The notes under the pieces were generated by a model. It ran no database searches. It was not told the origin of the DNA and saw only the letters and a program-made list of their open reading frames with translations. Below, one piece after another: positions 10,268 to 19,976 of a stretch of 64,000 nt of DNA. This DNA is from Pagrus major (Eukaryota > Chordata > Actinopteri > Spariformes > Sparidae): assembly GCF_040436345.1 (NCBI RefSeq), contig NC_133236.1:18493466-18557465 (forward strand), in the 5' to 3' direction. The number at the start of each line of letters is the position of its first letter. The first letter of the stretch is position 1. Position numbers and translations under genes: made by a program.

Positions 10268-11749
10268 CTGACAGCTGAAAAGCTCCTCAATATCTGCTTC
10301 AGTTTTCTTTAGCTCTTTTGAAGCTAAACATTTTTTATGAAAAAATTTTTTTTGCCATTATTTAAAAGTGTGATAATGTTATCAATATATGCTCATGTAT
10401 ACTTAAATTTAAATGAATATGCTATAAATAATAAACTGATGAATATGAAATCACGGTCACAACAGCTCAGTCACAAAATAATCTGCTAATATTTTATTAT
10501 TCACTTTTTCCTGAGTTTTCCCAATGAATGAATGTTTTGAAATCATCTGAAGGCCAACAATCCACAGGATAAATAGGCAAGCATTGTGTAGAACAGCGTT
10601 AACGTTAGGAAAATCCACTATGGGTCAAATGTTGAGTATATGGTTGTATACTGCAGTTATCTTTGTTCCCCCCAGAGACCACCAGAGGTTGTTTCACACA
10701 CTGTGTGTCTCACTTCTAGCAAGTCCTCACTCATTTCTTGCATCATCTGTCTTCAGTGTATTGTCTTCAGCTTGCAGTGAGAATTTCACTGATGCACCGA
10801 TGTGGTCTCCTATGGATGCAATTGAAGATGCGTGCACTGCTTTTCTGAGGCCAGGTTTTCAACGAGGCCGACATTCTCAAGATTAGGCAATGTCATTAGC
10901 CTTGTGTCCATAAAGCAATTTTTTTGAAGAATATAGCATTAGAAATATTATGGAAACGTCAAAATAAAAAAAAACTTCCTTTACTTTGCAAAAAAGTTTG
11001 TATACTCGCTTGAGGTGTTTCTTGTCTTTTGCGAATCAGAGTTAATATACAAAATGTTTGATGGAAACAGATTTGCTGAATAAACTCTGACGTAGGGAAC
11101 ATTCAACTCACATGACTGATCAATTGTTTAGGCTGTCTGCAAAAACATGTCTGTATGCAAGAGGCACATGAGGAATGATGAAGAGACCAAACAAGTCCTC
11201 GGCCTCATCCACTAATTACAACTTGCCCGATTGAAAGTAATTCCTGAAGACCTCTCTCCATTTTGTCTCCTGGTTTGTTTACCTCTAGTCTATATTTACT
11301 TCCACATCCACGCCTGATCTAGCCACGTAGCCTACACTGTCTCCTCCTCTGACAAAATTAGACTTTACGTAGCCCAGTTCATTCACTCAAAACCCTTTTA
11401 TGTAAACTACGAACCTTAAAGTTTGCTTAAAATTCCCTCGACATTTTTAGTGAAACATGGCTGTTTGTTGGCATGAGGCACAACGGATTCCTAGCCACTA
11501 CTATGCAGGAACCTGGACATCATCTCAAAAATTGTTCCCCACGAGACATCTTCCGGTCGGTGGGTAGATGGAGTAGACATGGCTTGTGAGTCCTCCCGTG
11601 AACTTTTAACTTTTCACCCATCCAGCCCTCTAACTTCCACGCCAAACCGTGTCCCTTTTTTTTTTTTGTAATTTTTTTTTTTTGTGGCACACAATGTGAA
11701 CCATCCCACTCTCCCCAACAGACTACAGAACCTGTCCTGAATGGTAGTT

Positions 11750-12210
11750 CATGAGGGCCTCCCGGTCAGGTCCATTATGCACTCCCGGGGCATGTCATCA
11801 TCTGCCACTTGCCCCCGACTGGGTTGTGGCGCGCCGAGTCGGTGAGGCACTTGTTCTGGGAGTGCAGAGCTGCCATTGACCTGTGGGCAATGGCCGGTTC
11901 CCAGCAATTCCCGTACTTGCCAGCAGGGGAGGTCCTAGATGCACAACTAGTGCTCTACGGGTGAGCCGGAGGAAAAGGACAACCGAGGGATTCTCCAAGC
12001 TCTGGCTCACCCTGGCCGCCATCAAAGACGCCATATGGACCTCCAGAAACCTGCTGGCAAGAAAGCGCACGCAGATCCCCCCCCCGTGGCTACGATCTGA
12101 ATGGCCGCAGCGATGGTCCAGGCAGCCGTCGCTGCGGGCGGCAGGCCTAGGATGTAGCCACAAGAAGAATCGCCTCTGTGCTCATTCGGAAGTGGGAGCC
12201 GGAGCCACAC
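11750..12210 (+). mobile_element. 3' end of a LINE reverse-transcriptase ORF (relic)
   Basis: One frame contains ESVRHLFWECRAAIDLW, preceded in a neighbouring frame by CPRLGCGAP. Together these resemble the Cys/His motif (C-x-CGA-ES-HLF-x-C) near the C-terminus of LINE ORF2 proteins of the L1/Tx1 type. Downstream, a shifted frame reads FSKLWLTLAAIKDAIWTSRN, which also suits that tail. The reading frame is broken several times, so this is a 5'-truncated dead copy. The exact LINE clade is uncertain. Confidence 0.55.
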
Positions 12211-12714
12211 ACAAAGGTCAAGGCAGCAGCCTGATCCTCCGGGTGTGGCAGTTGGGAAGGAGCAAGAGGTTGAGGGCCTCCTCTGAGCATCACCAGCTTC
12301 TCCCCAGGGGTCTGATGGGAGAGTGGGATGAGTTCCCCTGATAGGGACTCACCCCGCACAACTAAGACTTGAGAGCTTTTAAGTGCCCTCCCTTTTTAAA
12401 AGACTGATGTCCTACACACTTATACGCTGATGTCCTATACACTTACACTGATTCACAGAATGGACTTTTATTGCCACGAAAGAGCAATTTGTTTTAACAT
12501 GTTTTACGTATTTTAAAGCAACAATCTGTGTTTTTTATCTGTAAACATGTATTAATGGATCTGATGGTGGTTTTTATGGTGAATGGTTTTACAGATGTAA
12601 CTAAGTATTGTTGCTGGTGACATGTTGATTTTAATTGTGCTTTTGAAATTGAAATGTATTGTGGACTGTGACATGAAAAAGTGTAAAACCATAGAGAATT
12701 GTACCAATACCAAA
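12211..12714. other. Unassigned sequence with a short direct repeat
   Basis: A roughly 24-bp segment containing gctgatgtcctatacactta occurs twice in slightly different form at about 12403 and 12428. Otherwise nothing is recognised. Confidence 0.35.
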
Positions 12715-12835
12715 AAAGCAGTGTCTTCACTCACATCCATAGTAGAGCACATTGGTGCATCAGTGAAATTCTCACAGCAAGCTGAAAACATCACACTCAA
12801 GAGACAGATGATGCAAGAAATGAGTGAACAAATTC
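12715..12835 (-). repeat. Inverted fragment of the U1-unit transposon sequence
   Basis: The stretch (gtgtcttcactcacatccat onward) is the reverse complement of part of the U1 unit near 5200-5300, 8660-8770 and 10720-10830. It is a dispersed, inverted copy of the same transposon-like segment, which shows that the segment was mobile independently of the U1 gene. Confidence 0.7.
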
Positions 12836-13299
12836 AAATATTATAATATAATAATATAAACCCCATTATGTATGTAACTATAATTACTATGGCACACAGT
12901 AGAGTGTACACCTCCACCAAGGCCCAACAGCTCCATTTAATTCAACCAAGATTAATCCAATATCAAACTGGATAGCCCTGTATCACTCATTTTAAACCAC
13001 CCATAACTTCTTGACCATAATTTAAGCTCTGTAAAAGCCAGCCACTAGGACAATAAAACACTGCAGATACAATCATAACCCATTGTGCTATGGAAGAATA
13101 AAAGGTTGATAAAAAGAGAAAGTTACACTACAAACACGATCTCAGCTGCACATTGGTGGTAGTGGGAGGTTTCTATCACTACAGTTACAGTGTAGCAGCT
13201 AAAAAAAAAAAAGGCTACCCTCCATGAAAACATATTTACATCAGCTAGATCAGAACTTTTATTTGGGTCTGCGTCAAACTGTACTAAGTCATAGATTGA
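12836..13299. other. Unassigned AT-rich sequence
   Basis: No gene, RNA or clear repeat is seen. Confidence 0.35.
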
Positions 13300-13500
13300 T
13301 GGAATGTAACTAAGTACATTTACTCAGGTATGTGCTTAAGTACAATTTTGTGTTTTCACATATTTTTACTGTACTTGAGTATTTCCATTTTCTCATACTT
13401 TCTACTTTACTCCACTACATTTTAGAGGTAAATATTGTTATATTTTTACTCCACTACATTTATTTGATAACTTAAATTACTAGTTACTTTGCAGATTACA
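13300..13500. repeat. MITE-like fish repeat (acttgagtatt type)
   Basis: The phrases gtaactaagtacatttactc, gtacttgagtatttcc and actccactacattt are characteristic of a short non-autonomous DNA transposon very common in fish genomes. Related pieces occur at 25550-25745 and 53465-53560. Confidence 0.6.
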
Positions 13501-13990
13501 TGCTGCATCAGAGCCCTACCGTTTTTTTTGGCAAACTTGTGAAATGTCACAAACCTACTTTTTCAAACTCCTCCCAGGCAATTTCACCGATTTGCACCAA
13601 ACTTTGCACACAGCATCTGTGGACCCTCCTGACAAAAAGTTATCAAAACAATTGTGATAGTCCAAAAAACGCCCAAAATATAGAACAACAATTTCCTGCA
13701 CATTGTGGTGAAACAGTCTTCCATATCTTGACGAAATACAGTCCCATTACCACAGAACTTTTGCTAATTGTGTTCCATGGCCTGATGATGGTTTGTGCAA
13801 AATTCGGTGCAAATCGGCCAATAGGTGGTGCTTTTATTGCTAAATGACGAAAGAAGAGCTTGACAGCCTTCACTTTTCAGGGGGGCAGGGAATCGAACCC
13901 CATCCCAGTAAACCAGGAGTACCATTACCAGTGCCTTTTGCTTTTTGAGGCTACATGAAAGGTAAAGCAAAACCTACATTAGCAACAGTA
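13501..13990. repeat. Dispersed repeat with tRNA-like fragment
   Basis: A low-complexity dispersed-type sequence. At about 13888, gggaatcgaacccc is the reverse complement of a tRNA B box (GGTTCGATTCCC), so a minus-strand tRNA-derived SINE remnant is likely. The reading frame at 13500-13847 has no recognisable domain. Confidence 0.4.
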
Positions 13991-14039
13991 TATGACTGGC
14001 AGCAATTCATATTATGCGATTACACCAGTATAGTAAGTG

Positions 14040-14040
<1 letters not shown>

Positions 14041-14104
<64 letters not shown>
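14041..14104. repeat. (TA)n microsatellite
   Basis: Thirty-two uninterrupted TA dinucleotides. Confidence 0.98.
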
Positions 14105-14107
<3 letters not shown>

Positions 14108-14287
14108 CTAAATCTTTTTAAATAAATTGTTTTACTTAGAAAACTCCAAATGTGTATCATTGAGATTAGTGATTACAATTATTAATACTGTTTGTAATAA
14201 CATGTTTTAGTTTAAAATGCTGTTGTAATGCAGGAAACAAAACCCTTTTTATATCTAACGATTCTTTTTTTTAATTTATTTATTTTT

Positions 14288-14307
14288 TATAGTGAACACA
14301 CACTATA
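14288..14307 (-). repeat. Hairpin beyond the Helentron ORF end
   Basis: tatagtg, a 6-nt loop aacaca, then cactata form a 7-bp perfect stem about 190 bp past the endonuclease stop. Helitron-type elements often carry a hairpin near an end, so this is a candidate terminal hairpin. No terminal consensus was confirmed. Confidence 0.3.
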
Positions 14308-14493
14308 GAATTACACAAAACTCCTAAAAAGTAAACATGGATATATAAATAACTAAAATATAAACATTATCAAAAACTTTTTTTGGTATATATTGAACAC
14401 ACAAAACATGCATATATAAAACACTACAATATAAAAAAGGTTAATTAAAAAACTACTACTAAAATTATTACTACTATTACACTAACTACTGTT

Positions 14494-15838
14494 CTATGTC
14501 CTAGATGTAAAAGAACACATGATGCCCTCATGATCACTGAAAATCACTAATGATTCAACATCATAATGTGTTGTTTTCACATACACATGATCAATTAGTG
14601 TGCCGTTTTCTGTTGTGGGTTGTTTGACTAAGTGAACAAACCCTTTGTTATAAATTTGGCGATTGACGATGATTTCAAAATGTCATCATTGAAATCTCCC
14701 ATGACAGCAATTGTGTCACTTTGTGGATTCAGCCAATCAAGTAATTCGCCTAAATTTAGTTTAAACAAAGTCATGAGATAAGATGGTGGTCTATAAATTA
14801 ATGCTATCAATATGCTGTATGTAGTGCAGTGGTAAACCAAACATTCTAAATTTACATTTGGTTCCGGGAGAACATTACATGCCAAATTGTCTGCACTATA
14901 AAGGCCAACTCCACCATGTTGTTGGCCTTGAATTTCTGTCAATATTGGGTTGCTGCTACTGTAGGATAAATTCCTTGGCTGATTATGAAAAGCATAACCG
15001 TCCATCTTTACAGTTTCAAATGAAGAAACTGCAGGCAGCCATGTTTCTGTAACAGCAATGCAGTTAAGCTGCAAATGCTGTGTGCACAATGCCAAATCGG
15101 ATACATGTTGGGTCAAATTCTGCAGATTCATCAAAAAAACAGTAAAGGTCTGTGTATTGAATTTGTGCCTTGTAATATTCTCAACCATGAAGGGAGGCAT
15201 GTTTTCAGTTGCATCTTTAATTGTATCCTTACAATAGATGGCTTTCTCCTTAAAATCCCTAATCACCAACCCCGACAAATTTCTAACCCGACTCAAAGCT
15301 ACATATGCCTGTCCAGCTGCAAAAATCCTTTCAAACGACACTACCACTTTATCTACTGTAATGCCTTGTACTTTATGTACTGTACAAGCCCAGGCAAGCT
15401 TCAGTGGAAATTGCCTATGCATTCCACCCTTTTTAGTTACCCTATCCACTTCAGGTCCAATGCCCGTGGAACCCATTTCTACTGCAGAGGCAAATGCACA
15501 GAGTTTCCTCTTCTGTACGCCTACCCTATCATCATCAAATTTAACATACACTGTCTGAGGAAACCTTGTTCCGTCATTGTCTGGATAAACTGTGTGACAG
15601 TGCCACACACCCCATTAACTAGACCATCCGCTACATCTAAGTTTTTAAACAGCATTACATGGGCATCTTTCCCTAAAAGCAGCGTCTCATCCAGACATGT
15701 GTCGTATACTCTTGAATGATGTCCGCTTATCAACTCGAGCTTGCCTGTTTTCTTACTATTCACATAATCCTGAGTAGGGATCGACCGATATGGGTTTTTT
15801 AGGGCCGATGCCGATACCGATTTTTTTCCATCACCCAT
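14494..15838 (-). pseudogene. Helentron helicase C-terminus fused to endonuclease
   Basis: The first part (15838-15521) contains QDYVNSKKTGKLELISG and [20 protein letters not shown], typical of the PIF1-like helicase of Helitrons. A second, overlapping frame (15608-14628) holds [20 protein letters not shown] and [18 protein letters not shown], the last helicase motifs. It is fused to an endonuclease/exonuclease/phosphatase domain with [21 protein letters not shown] and VMGDFND. The final stretch, in another frame down to the stop at 14494, has GTLIDHVYV and SDHEGI, the catalytic Asp-His end of that fold. Helicase motifs I-III are absent, and the two frameshifts and missing front make it non-functional. 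Confidence 0.85.
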
Positions 15839-16205
15839 AGCCGATGACCGATTATGGACTGCCGATTTTCTTGGGCCGATTTTTTTGGGGCCGATACTGC
15901 TTTTGCTCCCTCAATTTACATAAAAAAAATGACACAGTGATAACAGGTCTCAAGTTTAAACAAACATTTATTGAACAGTAAAATTTAAGCTTAAGCTGTA
16001 GCATAAATAAAACAACAACAACTACTGTACACAGTAGGATTCAACAGCTTTGTTTAACTTTACACCACACATACTTTCAAATGAAAAAAAGTGCTTTGGT
16101 GGCTCACTAAAATGTTGCCACACCAGGTTCTTGTGTTCAGCCATCTGTATGAAGAATAAATAAAAACACAGAGTAGTATCAATCAGTATCAATATTTTTG
16201 GCATC
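15775..16205 (-). mobile_element. hAT-like fragment lying inside the Helentron
   Basis: The left edge reads tagggatcgaccgat, resembling hAT-type termini. Many short inverted runs of ccgatat/gccgat follow. On the minus strand from 16144 a frame begins MAEHKNLVWQHFSEP, reminiscent of the start of a BED-type hAT transposase. No right terminus was identified. The fragment sits exactly where the Helentron Rep domain and helicase front should be. Confidence 0.45.
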
Positions 16206-16690
16206 ATCTTACATTCATATCACCCATATCATCACCCCAGTTGGGGTTGGGACTCCATTTTGCCCACCTTTGGGCAACGCCAACATCTTCATAAACGGAA
16301 TATGCAACGCGATCAAATGTTGCTCTAAACTATTCAAACACGCCAATTCTGGTGGAATGGGACAAACCGCCAAATTGTTCAATGCACTTTCAGGTGGCAT
16401 TACACCTTTACTAATCTTAGAATGACACGTGTTACAAATCCACAGCTGACCTCTAGCTGTGTCCAACCATTTGCACGGCAATACGCAGTCTTCATTACAT
16501 TTATGTAAATACTCTTCACTAATACATTTATCTGCTATTAAACTTAATTCTTTCCTTTTAGTGTAATCATCTTTTACATTTCAAAATCTGATTCTTAAAC
16601 AACCCTCTGTGGCATACGCAGCACACAAAATCTGGCCCATCTTTAACTTTTTCCCAAAACTGTTCTGTAACATAATAAAAACTAGTCTGC
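16205..16690 (-). pseudogene. Helentron Cys-rich / DUF6570-like segment
   Basis: Reading down from 16690, one frame contains DGPDFVCCVCHRGLF. After a frame change it continues with ALNNLAVCPIPPELACLNSL, preceded by LWICNTCHSKISKG and followed by PFMKMLALPKGGQ. This Cys-rich block with the IPPELACLNSLEQHL motif precedes the Rep domain in Helitron proteins of fish and many other animals (DUF6570). The Rep region that should follow is missing. Confidence 0.75.
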
Positions 16691-16785
16691 CTTTTCTTTA
16701 TTTTTTTCCCTCTTCAATTTGGTTGCTGCTATAACACACTTCTTATGCTCAAGACTTCCCTGATACTTGCTTTTACTCATGGCTT

Positions 16786-17040
16786 TTACATGCTGCCTGT
16801 GCACTTCACTTTCCCTATATTTTTCCTTTTATTCATTTCACTAAGTTTATGCTTATATACTACATTTTCCCTAGATTTCCTTTTATTCATTTCACTAAGT
16901 TTATGCTTATACACTACATTTTCCTGATATTTCTTTTTATTGATTTCAATGACTTTCATCCTATGAAACACATTTTGTCTTATATTTCTGTTTACCAATT
17001 TCCTTGACTTTCTCCCTATGCAAATCATTTTCCTGGTATT
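16786..17040 (-). repeat. Helentron basic peptide repeat array
   Basis: The minus-strand frame has two nearly perfect copies of a roughly 20-residue unit, KHKLSEMNKRKSRENVVY, and more diverged copies before them. At the DNA level the period is about 60 bp (cattttccctagatttcctt and actaagtttatgcttata recur). Lys/Arg/Asn-rich repeats of this kind occur between the protease and Cys-rich parts of fish Helentron proteins. Confidence 0.65.
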
Positions 17041-17187
17041 TTACTTTTCGTTTTAAGTTCTTTTTTTCAAATACTTATACAATACACAGTACTATCCTGC
17101 TGTTCTATAACATTATCTTCAATATCGATAACTTCTTCAGCTACACAACCTGAAGCTACAACTGGACTTGAACTCTCAGCACAAACA
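17041..17187 (-). other. Linker between OTU domain and basic repeats
   Basis: Presumed degraded linker coding sequence of the Helentron. No domain is visible. Confidence 0.35.
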
Positions 17188-17690
17188 TTATTCTCTACTT
17201 TGCTGTCTAAAATTGTACCCTCCGGAACAAGACGCGCTCACTTTGCAGCACCTATAACAAGTCTGCATCTGAGGCTGCATAACACAAACAACAGTCTCAT
17301 AATGGTTACCGTTACAATTCTCTAAATACACTGCCTGATTGGACCACTGCCTATTCTTGCAACTGTATTCAAGCCAGCGATCACCACAATACATGAAAAT
17401 ATTCACTCCTAAACAATCTGCTGCTGCTTGAATCTCTACTTCAGTGGCCCAAGTGCCAACATAGCGCATTCTTGATCTACTGAGATAATCTGCCATTGAG
17501 GAATACTCAGGACGCAAAGTATATGCTTGAGGGTTGGCATGTAATTTCTTAAACACAGCTAATCTAATTTTTCTATGATTCTTCTGTGTGCCACACACAG
17601 CTTGACTGACCGCTCTAAAAAAACAATTACCATCACCAACTATTTGCTCGTTCTTACAAGGAGCCCCTAATGCACCAACCTCTGTCTATA
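17188..17690 (-). pseudogene. OTU-type cysteine protease domain of the Helentron
   Basis: The minus-strand frame gives VGDGNCFFRAVSQAV, the OTU active-site Asp-Gly-Asn-Cys motif. WATEVEIQAAADCLGVNIF follows, then GNHYETVV with the catalytic His. Spacing of about 100 residues between Cys and His suits an OTU fold. The domain is nearly intact in one frame. It is in the same frame as the preceding protease-fold segment but separated from it by one stop codon. OTU domains are known in Helentron/Helitron polyproteins, where they may process the polyprotein or act on ubiquitin. The role here is inferred. Confidence 0.8.
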
Positions 17691-18322
17691 CCAGATCAAG
17701 TTTCTCCGACTCTACATTCAACTGTTTGCACAAAGCTAGTGCAACGTCACTACGCAGCAGATTAAACTCAAGTATTTTACTCGTCACATCGCTGAGAAAT
17801 ACGACGTCTGAATTAACCACATTAACGTCCCTGCTTTCCAACTTTTTGGATCCATGACTACCCACTGAAATCTTGCGTTTCACACCTGTCTGACTGCTGC
17901 TACTGCCAAGTCTTACCTGTTCAGCTGACACTTTAAGTGGTGGCTGAAGAGGTAAGCTACAACCAAAGTCAACCTCTCTGCTTTCCACAGTTGCACTTGG
18001 ACTTCTGTGAGTGACACAAACACCGACAATCTCAAACAGCTTTGGAGTGTTCATTGCGGCGGCAAATTTGCATATGTGATCAAACACACGGTCAAGGCAA
18101 CTAAAATACACAACAACGCTACGCCCGTTCTCATCTAGCATGCCATCTGCACCGCGTGCATGGGAGTCAACAACTGCATACTGCCCATCTCGACAAATGA
18201 TGGCACATGTGCTGCCACTCACAGTCAGAAAGCATGTGTCAAATTTGCTACACATCTTTCCCAAACCATTCCTGAGAGTGGTGTGCACACCTGCATCAAT
18301 CGACAGTGGCAGCGGCGGCGAC
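17686..18322 (-). pseudogene. UL36-like (C76-type) protease-fold segment of the Helentron
   Basis: From the acceptor at about 18322 the frame reads through TFDTC-like FDTCFLTVSG, STCAIICRDGQYAVVDSHAR and GRSVVVYFSCLDRVFDHICK. The AVVDSHARG motif (Asp-x-His) followed by a Gly-rich turn and a VVxYF strand matches the C-terminal half of the herpesvirus-tegument-type deubiquitinase fold, which also occurs in fish Helentron proteins. The catalytic-Cys half was not found upstream. A Ser-rich linker leads to the OTU domain. Confidence 0.6.
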
Positions 18323-18416
18323 CTAGAAGAAAAAAAAAAACATTAAATTATCTGAATATATATACTATTATTATAAAAAGGTACTAGACACACAAGTTTG
18401 CACAAACTGTACTAAC

Positions 18417-18497
18417 CTCCCCCCTGGTGTCCACTTTCAGATGAGCAGTTGCAGGCGGTGGCACAGGTTTCACCACGGGCAAAGCTCTCGCCGGGAC
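18417..18497 (-). pseudogene. Helentron linker exon (H)
   Basis: This 81-nt Pro-rich exon contains VPARALPVVKPVPPPATAH. It is flanked by an acceptor (ttctag) and a donor (gttagt). The following exon starts after cttctag at 18322, but the expected frame there is off by one base, one sign of decay. Confidence 0.5.
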
Positions 18498-18610
18498 CTA
18501 GAAAACATGTTTTTCCAATGATTATCCACTTATTGCCATAATACTGCAGACATGCAAAAAAAAAAAAAAAAATCCTGATAAATCAAATATTGAAAAAAAA
18601 CAAGACAAAC

Positions 18611-18652
18611 CTTCTGGCTTGCAGAAGTCCAACGATGTTCCACTTTTGAACG
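18611..18652 (-). pseudogene. Helentron linker exon (G)
   Basis: This 42-nt exon contains RSKVEHRWTSASQK, with acceptor ccattag and a weak donor gtttgt. It is in frame with exons F and H. Confidence 0.45.
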
Positions 18653-18808
18653 CTAATGGAAGAAAAACAAAATAAACATTCTGAAGCCAGATGCGGGCTA
18701 AAGCCCTTGTGGCCCATAATGTGCAGTTTTGCATGTTGTTGTTAGTGTATCAGGAAAAAGGTGATACTAAAAAGACCAACCAACAGATACAACTTGCATG
18801 CAGTTTAC

Positions 18809-18886
18809 CTTTGAGCTTCGTGGAACAGCAGTAGAATCAGGATCCATCACAGCCAACACTGAACTGCTGAACCAAACAGGGTTGAG
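18809..18886 (-). pseudogene. Helentron linker exon (F)
   Basis: This 78-nt exon contains LNPVWFSSSVLAVMDPDST. LNPVWFSS is a motif of the linker after the SGNH domain in fish Helentron-type proteins. The acceptor ccttccag and donor gtaaac are good. Confidence 0.55.
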
Positions 18887-18931
18887 CTGGAAGGAAGAGA
18901 AAGTGTAGATCAGACTATGTATTGTACTTAC

Positions 18932-18999
18932 ACCATCTCTGCTCCACAGCATACGGCAGTTCATGGGGAAATGCTCAGCCATAGGAAAGTACCTGACAA
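18932..18999 (-). pseudogene. SGNH-hydrolase C-terminal exon (E)
   Basis: The exon contains VRYFPMAEHFP and LWSRDG, the C-terminal block of the SGNH-type domain, which carries the catalytic Asp-x-His region in family members. Here the exon ends at RDG and the expected V/IHLSDD continuation was not found. The acceptor tttttag and donor gtaagt are strong and in phase with exon D. Confidence 0.6.
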
Positions 19000-19180
19000 C
19001 TAAAAAAGAAAAATAACATACATTATTGTAACATCTCTATGCGTCATATTTAAAGTTTTAGTTAATAATGAAACCGTAATGATTATGGAAATTATAATAT
19101 TCATTCAAACAGTCTACCTAACAACATATGATGCATTATACATGGAAGTGTAGTTAAACTATTGTCTTTTTAAAACTTAC

Positions 19181-19274
19181 CCATACGTGCTGCCACACGG
19201 CGGAACTCTTGATGCATGAAGTCTTGCTGAAGGGCTTTAACGTTCAGATGAGGTGGAAAGTCTTTGACACACGC
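19181..19274 (-). pseudogene. SGNH-hydrolase exon (D)
   Basis: The exon contains KDFPPHLNVKALQQDF and QEFRRVAARMG. Acceptor ttacag and donor gtaag join it in phase to exons C and E. The DFPPxLN motif is typical of the SGNH-like domain of fish Helentrons. Confidence 0.65.
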
Positions 19275-19418
19275 CTGTAAAGTGGTTGTTAATAACAAAA
19301 TGATTTTTTTCTGAAAATGCCAGAACTAAAAATATAAATATACGTTATTCTGCAACAGTTCATACAACTACATTAACTATGGTAATATATCAATAAATAC
19401 AATAGGAAATAAACCTAC

Positions 19419-19691
19419 GTTAGACCATCGCTCGCAGGTAGTGTGCAGGAGCTTAGCGAAGTCTGCCCCTGCCTTGTGGATGGTCCTGCTGAATGTCAGG
19501 TTGTTGCTGGGTGCCATGACCAGGACTGCGTCAGGAGACCAAGGAACAGCAGCATGCAGCAACTCGGTCCTCAGCTCCATCGCACAGGCCCCGGGCGTGG
19601 ACATGATGCCAAAGGAGAGGGAGCCCTCTGGCATCGGGACAAAGCCATCTACGATAGCATGCAGATGGGAATCGCCTACAAGAAGAACAAA
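19419..19691 (-). pseudogene. SGNH-hydrolase core exon (C)
   Basis: The exon begins [17 protein letters not shown], the block I GDS motif with the nucleophilic Ser of SGNH hydrolases. It continues with [20 protein letters not shown] and [14 protein letters not shown], whose Asn fits block III. The acceptor is a polypyrimidine tract plus ccag and the donor is gtaggt. The exon is open throughout, so this part of the element is well preserved. SGNH proteins are esterases; the function inside the transposon is unknown. Confidence 0.75.
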
Positions 19692-19763
19692 CTGGAAAAA
19701 GAGATTGTATTGTTGTAGAATGAAAATCACTAATTATTATTAATCTTATTATTATTATTTTAC

Positions 19764-19866
19764 CTTCTCATCGGGACTTGGCACGGAATGACCAACTTGT
19801 GCTGTCGTCCCGTCAGCGACGACTTTGGCCATTGTTGCACAGCATTGCGGTGACCGGTGCTGTACT
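19764..19866 (-). pseudogene. SGNH-protein N-terminal exon (B)
   Basis: This exon ends in VGHSVPSPDEK before a gtaaaa donor and is in phase with exon C. The acceptor is attaatag. Confidence 0.55.
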
Positions 19867-19976
19867 CTATTAATACACAGGAAAAAAAGACACACTTACA
19901 AATCATGTAAACACAACACACCTTGCCACTAGGAAAATATGTACACCATACACATACAATGAAAAGATTTACATAC

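Larger units (their letters stand above)
8909..11540 (+). repeat. U1 tandem unit 3
   Basis: This unit is homologous to unit 1 from about 3380 to 5985. It starts inside the repeat, at the gtgctatagaaatgcc segment, so its front part is missing. Homology to unit 1 ends near 11540, just after attgttccccac. Confidence 0.85.

Noticed and set aside
11883-12341. 152-residue plus-strand frame and overlapping minus-strand frames
   Set aside because: They overlap the LINE tail in the wrong frame and show no domain; GC-rich sequence gives long chance frames.
14628-15608. LINE with apurinic endonuclease as the source of the endonuclease motifs
   Set aside because: The endonuclease is fused downstream of PIF1-type helicase motifs in one frame, which is the Helentron arrangement; no reverse transcriptase follows.
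15075-15719. 214-residue plus-strand frame
   Set aside because: Antisense shadow of the Helentron helicase/endonuclease coding strand.
19441-19743. 100-residue plus-strand frame
   Set aside because: Antisense shadow of the SGNH exon.
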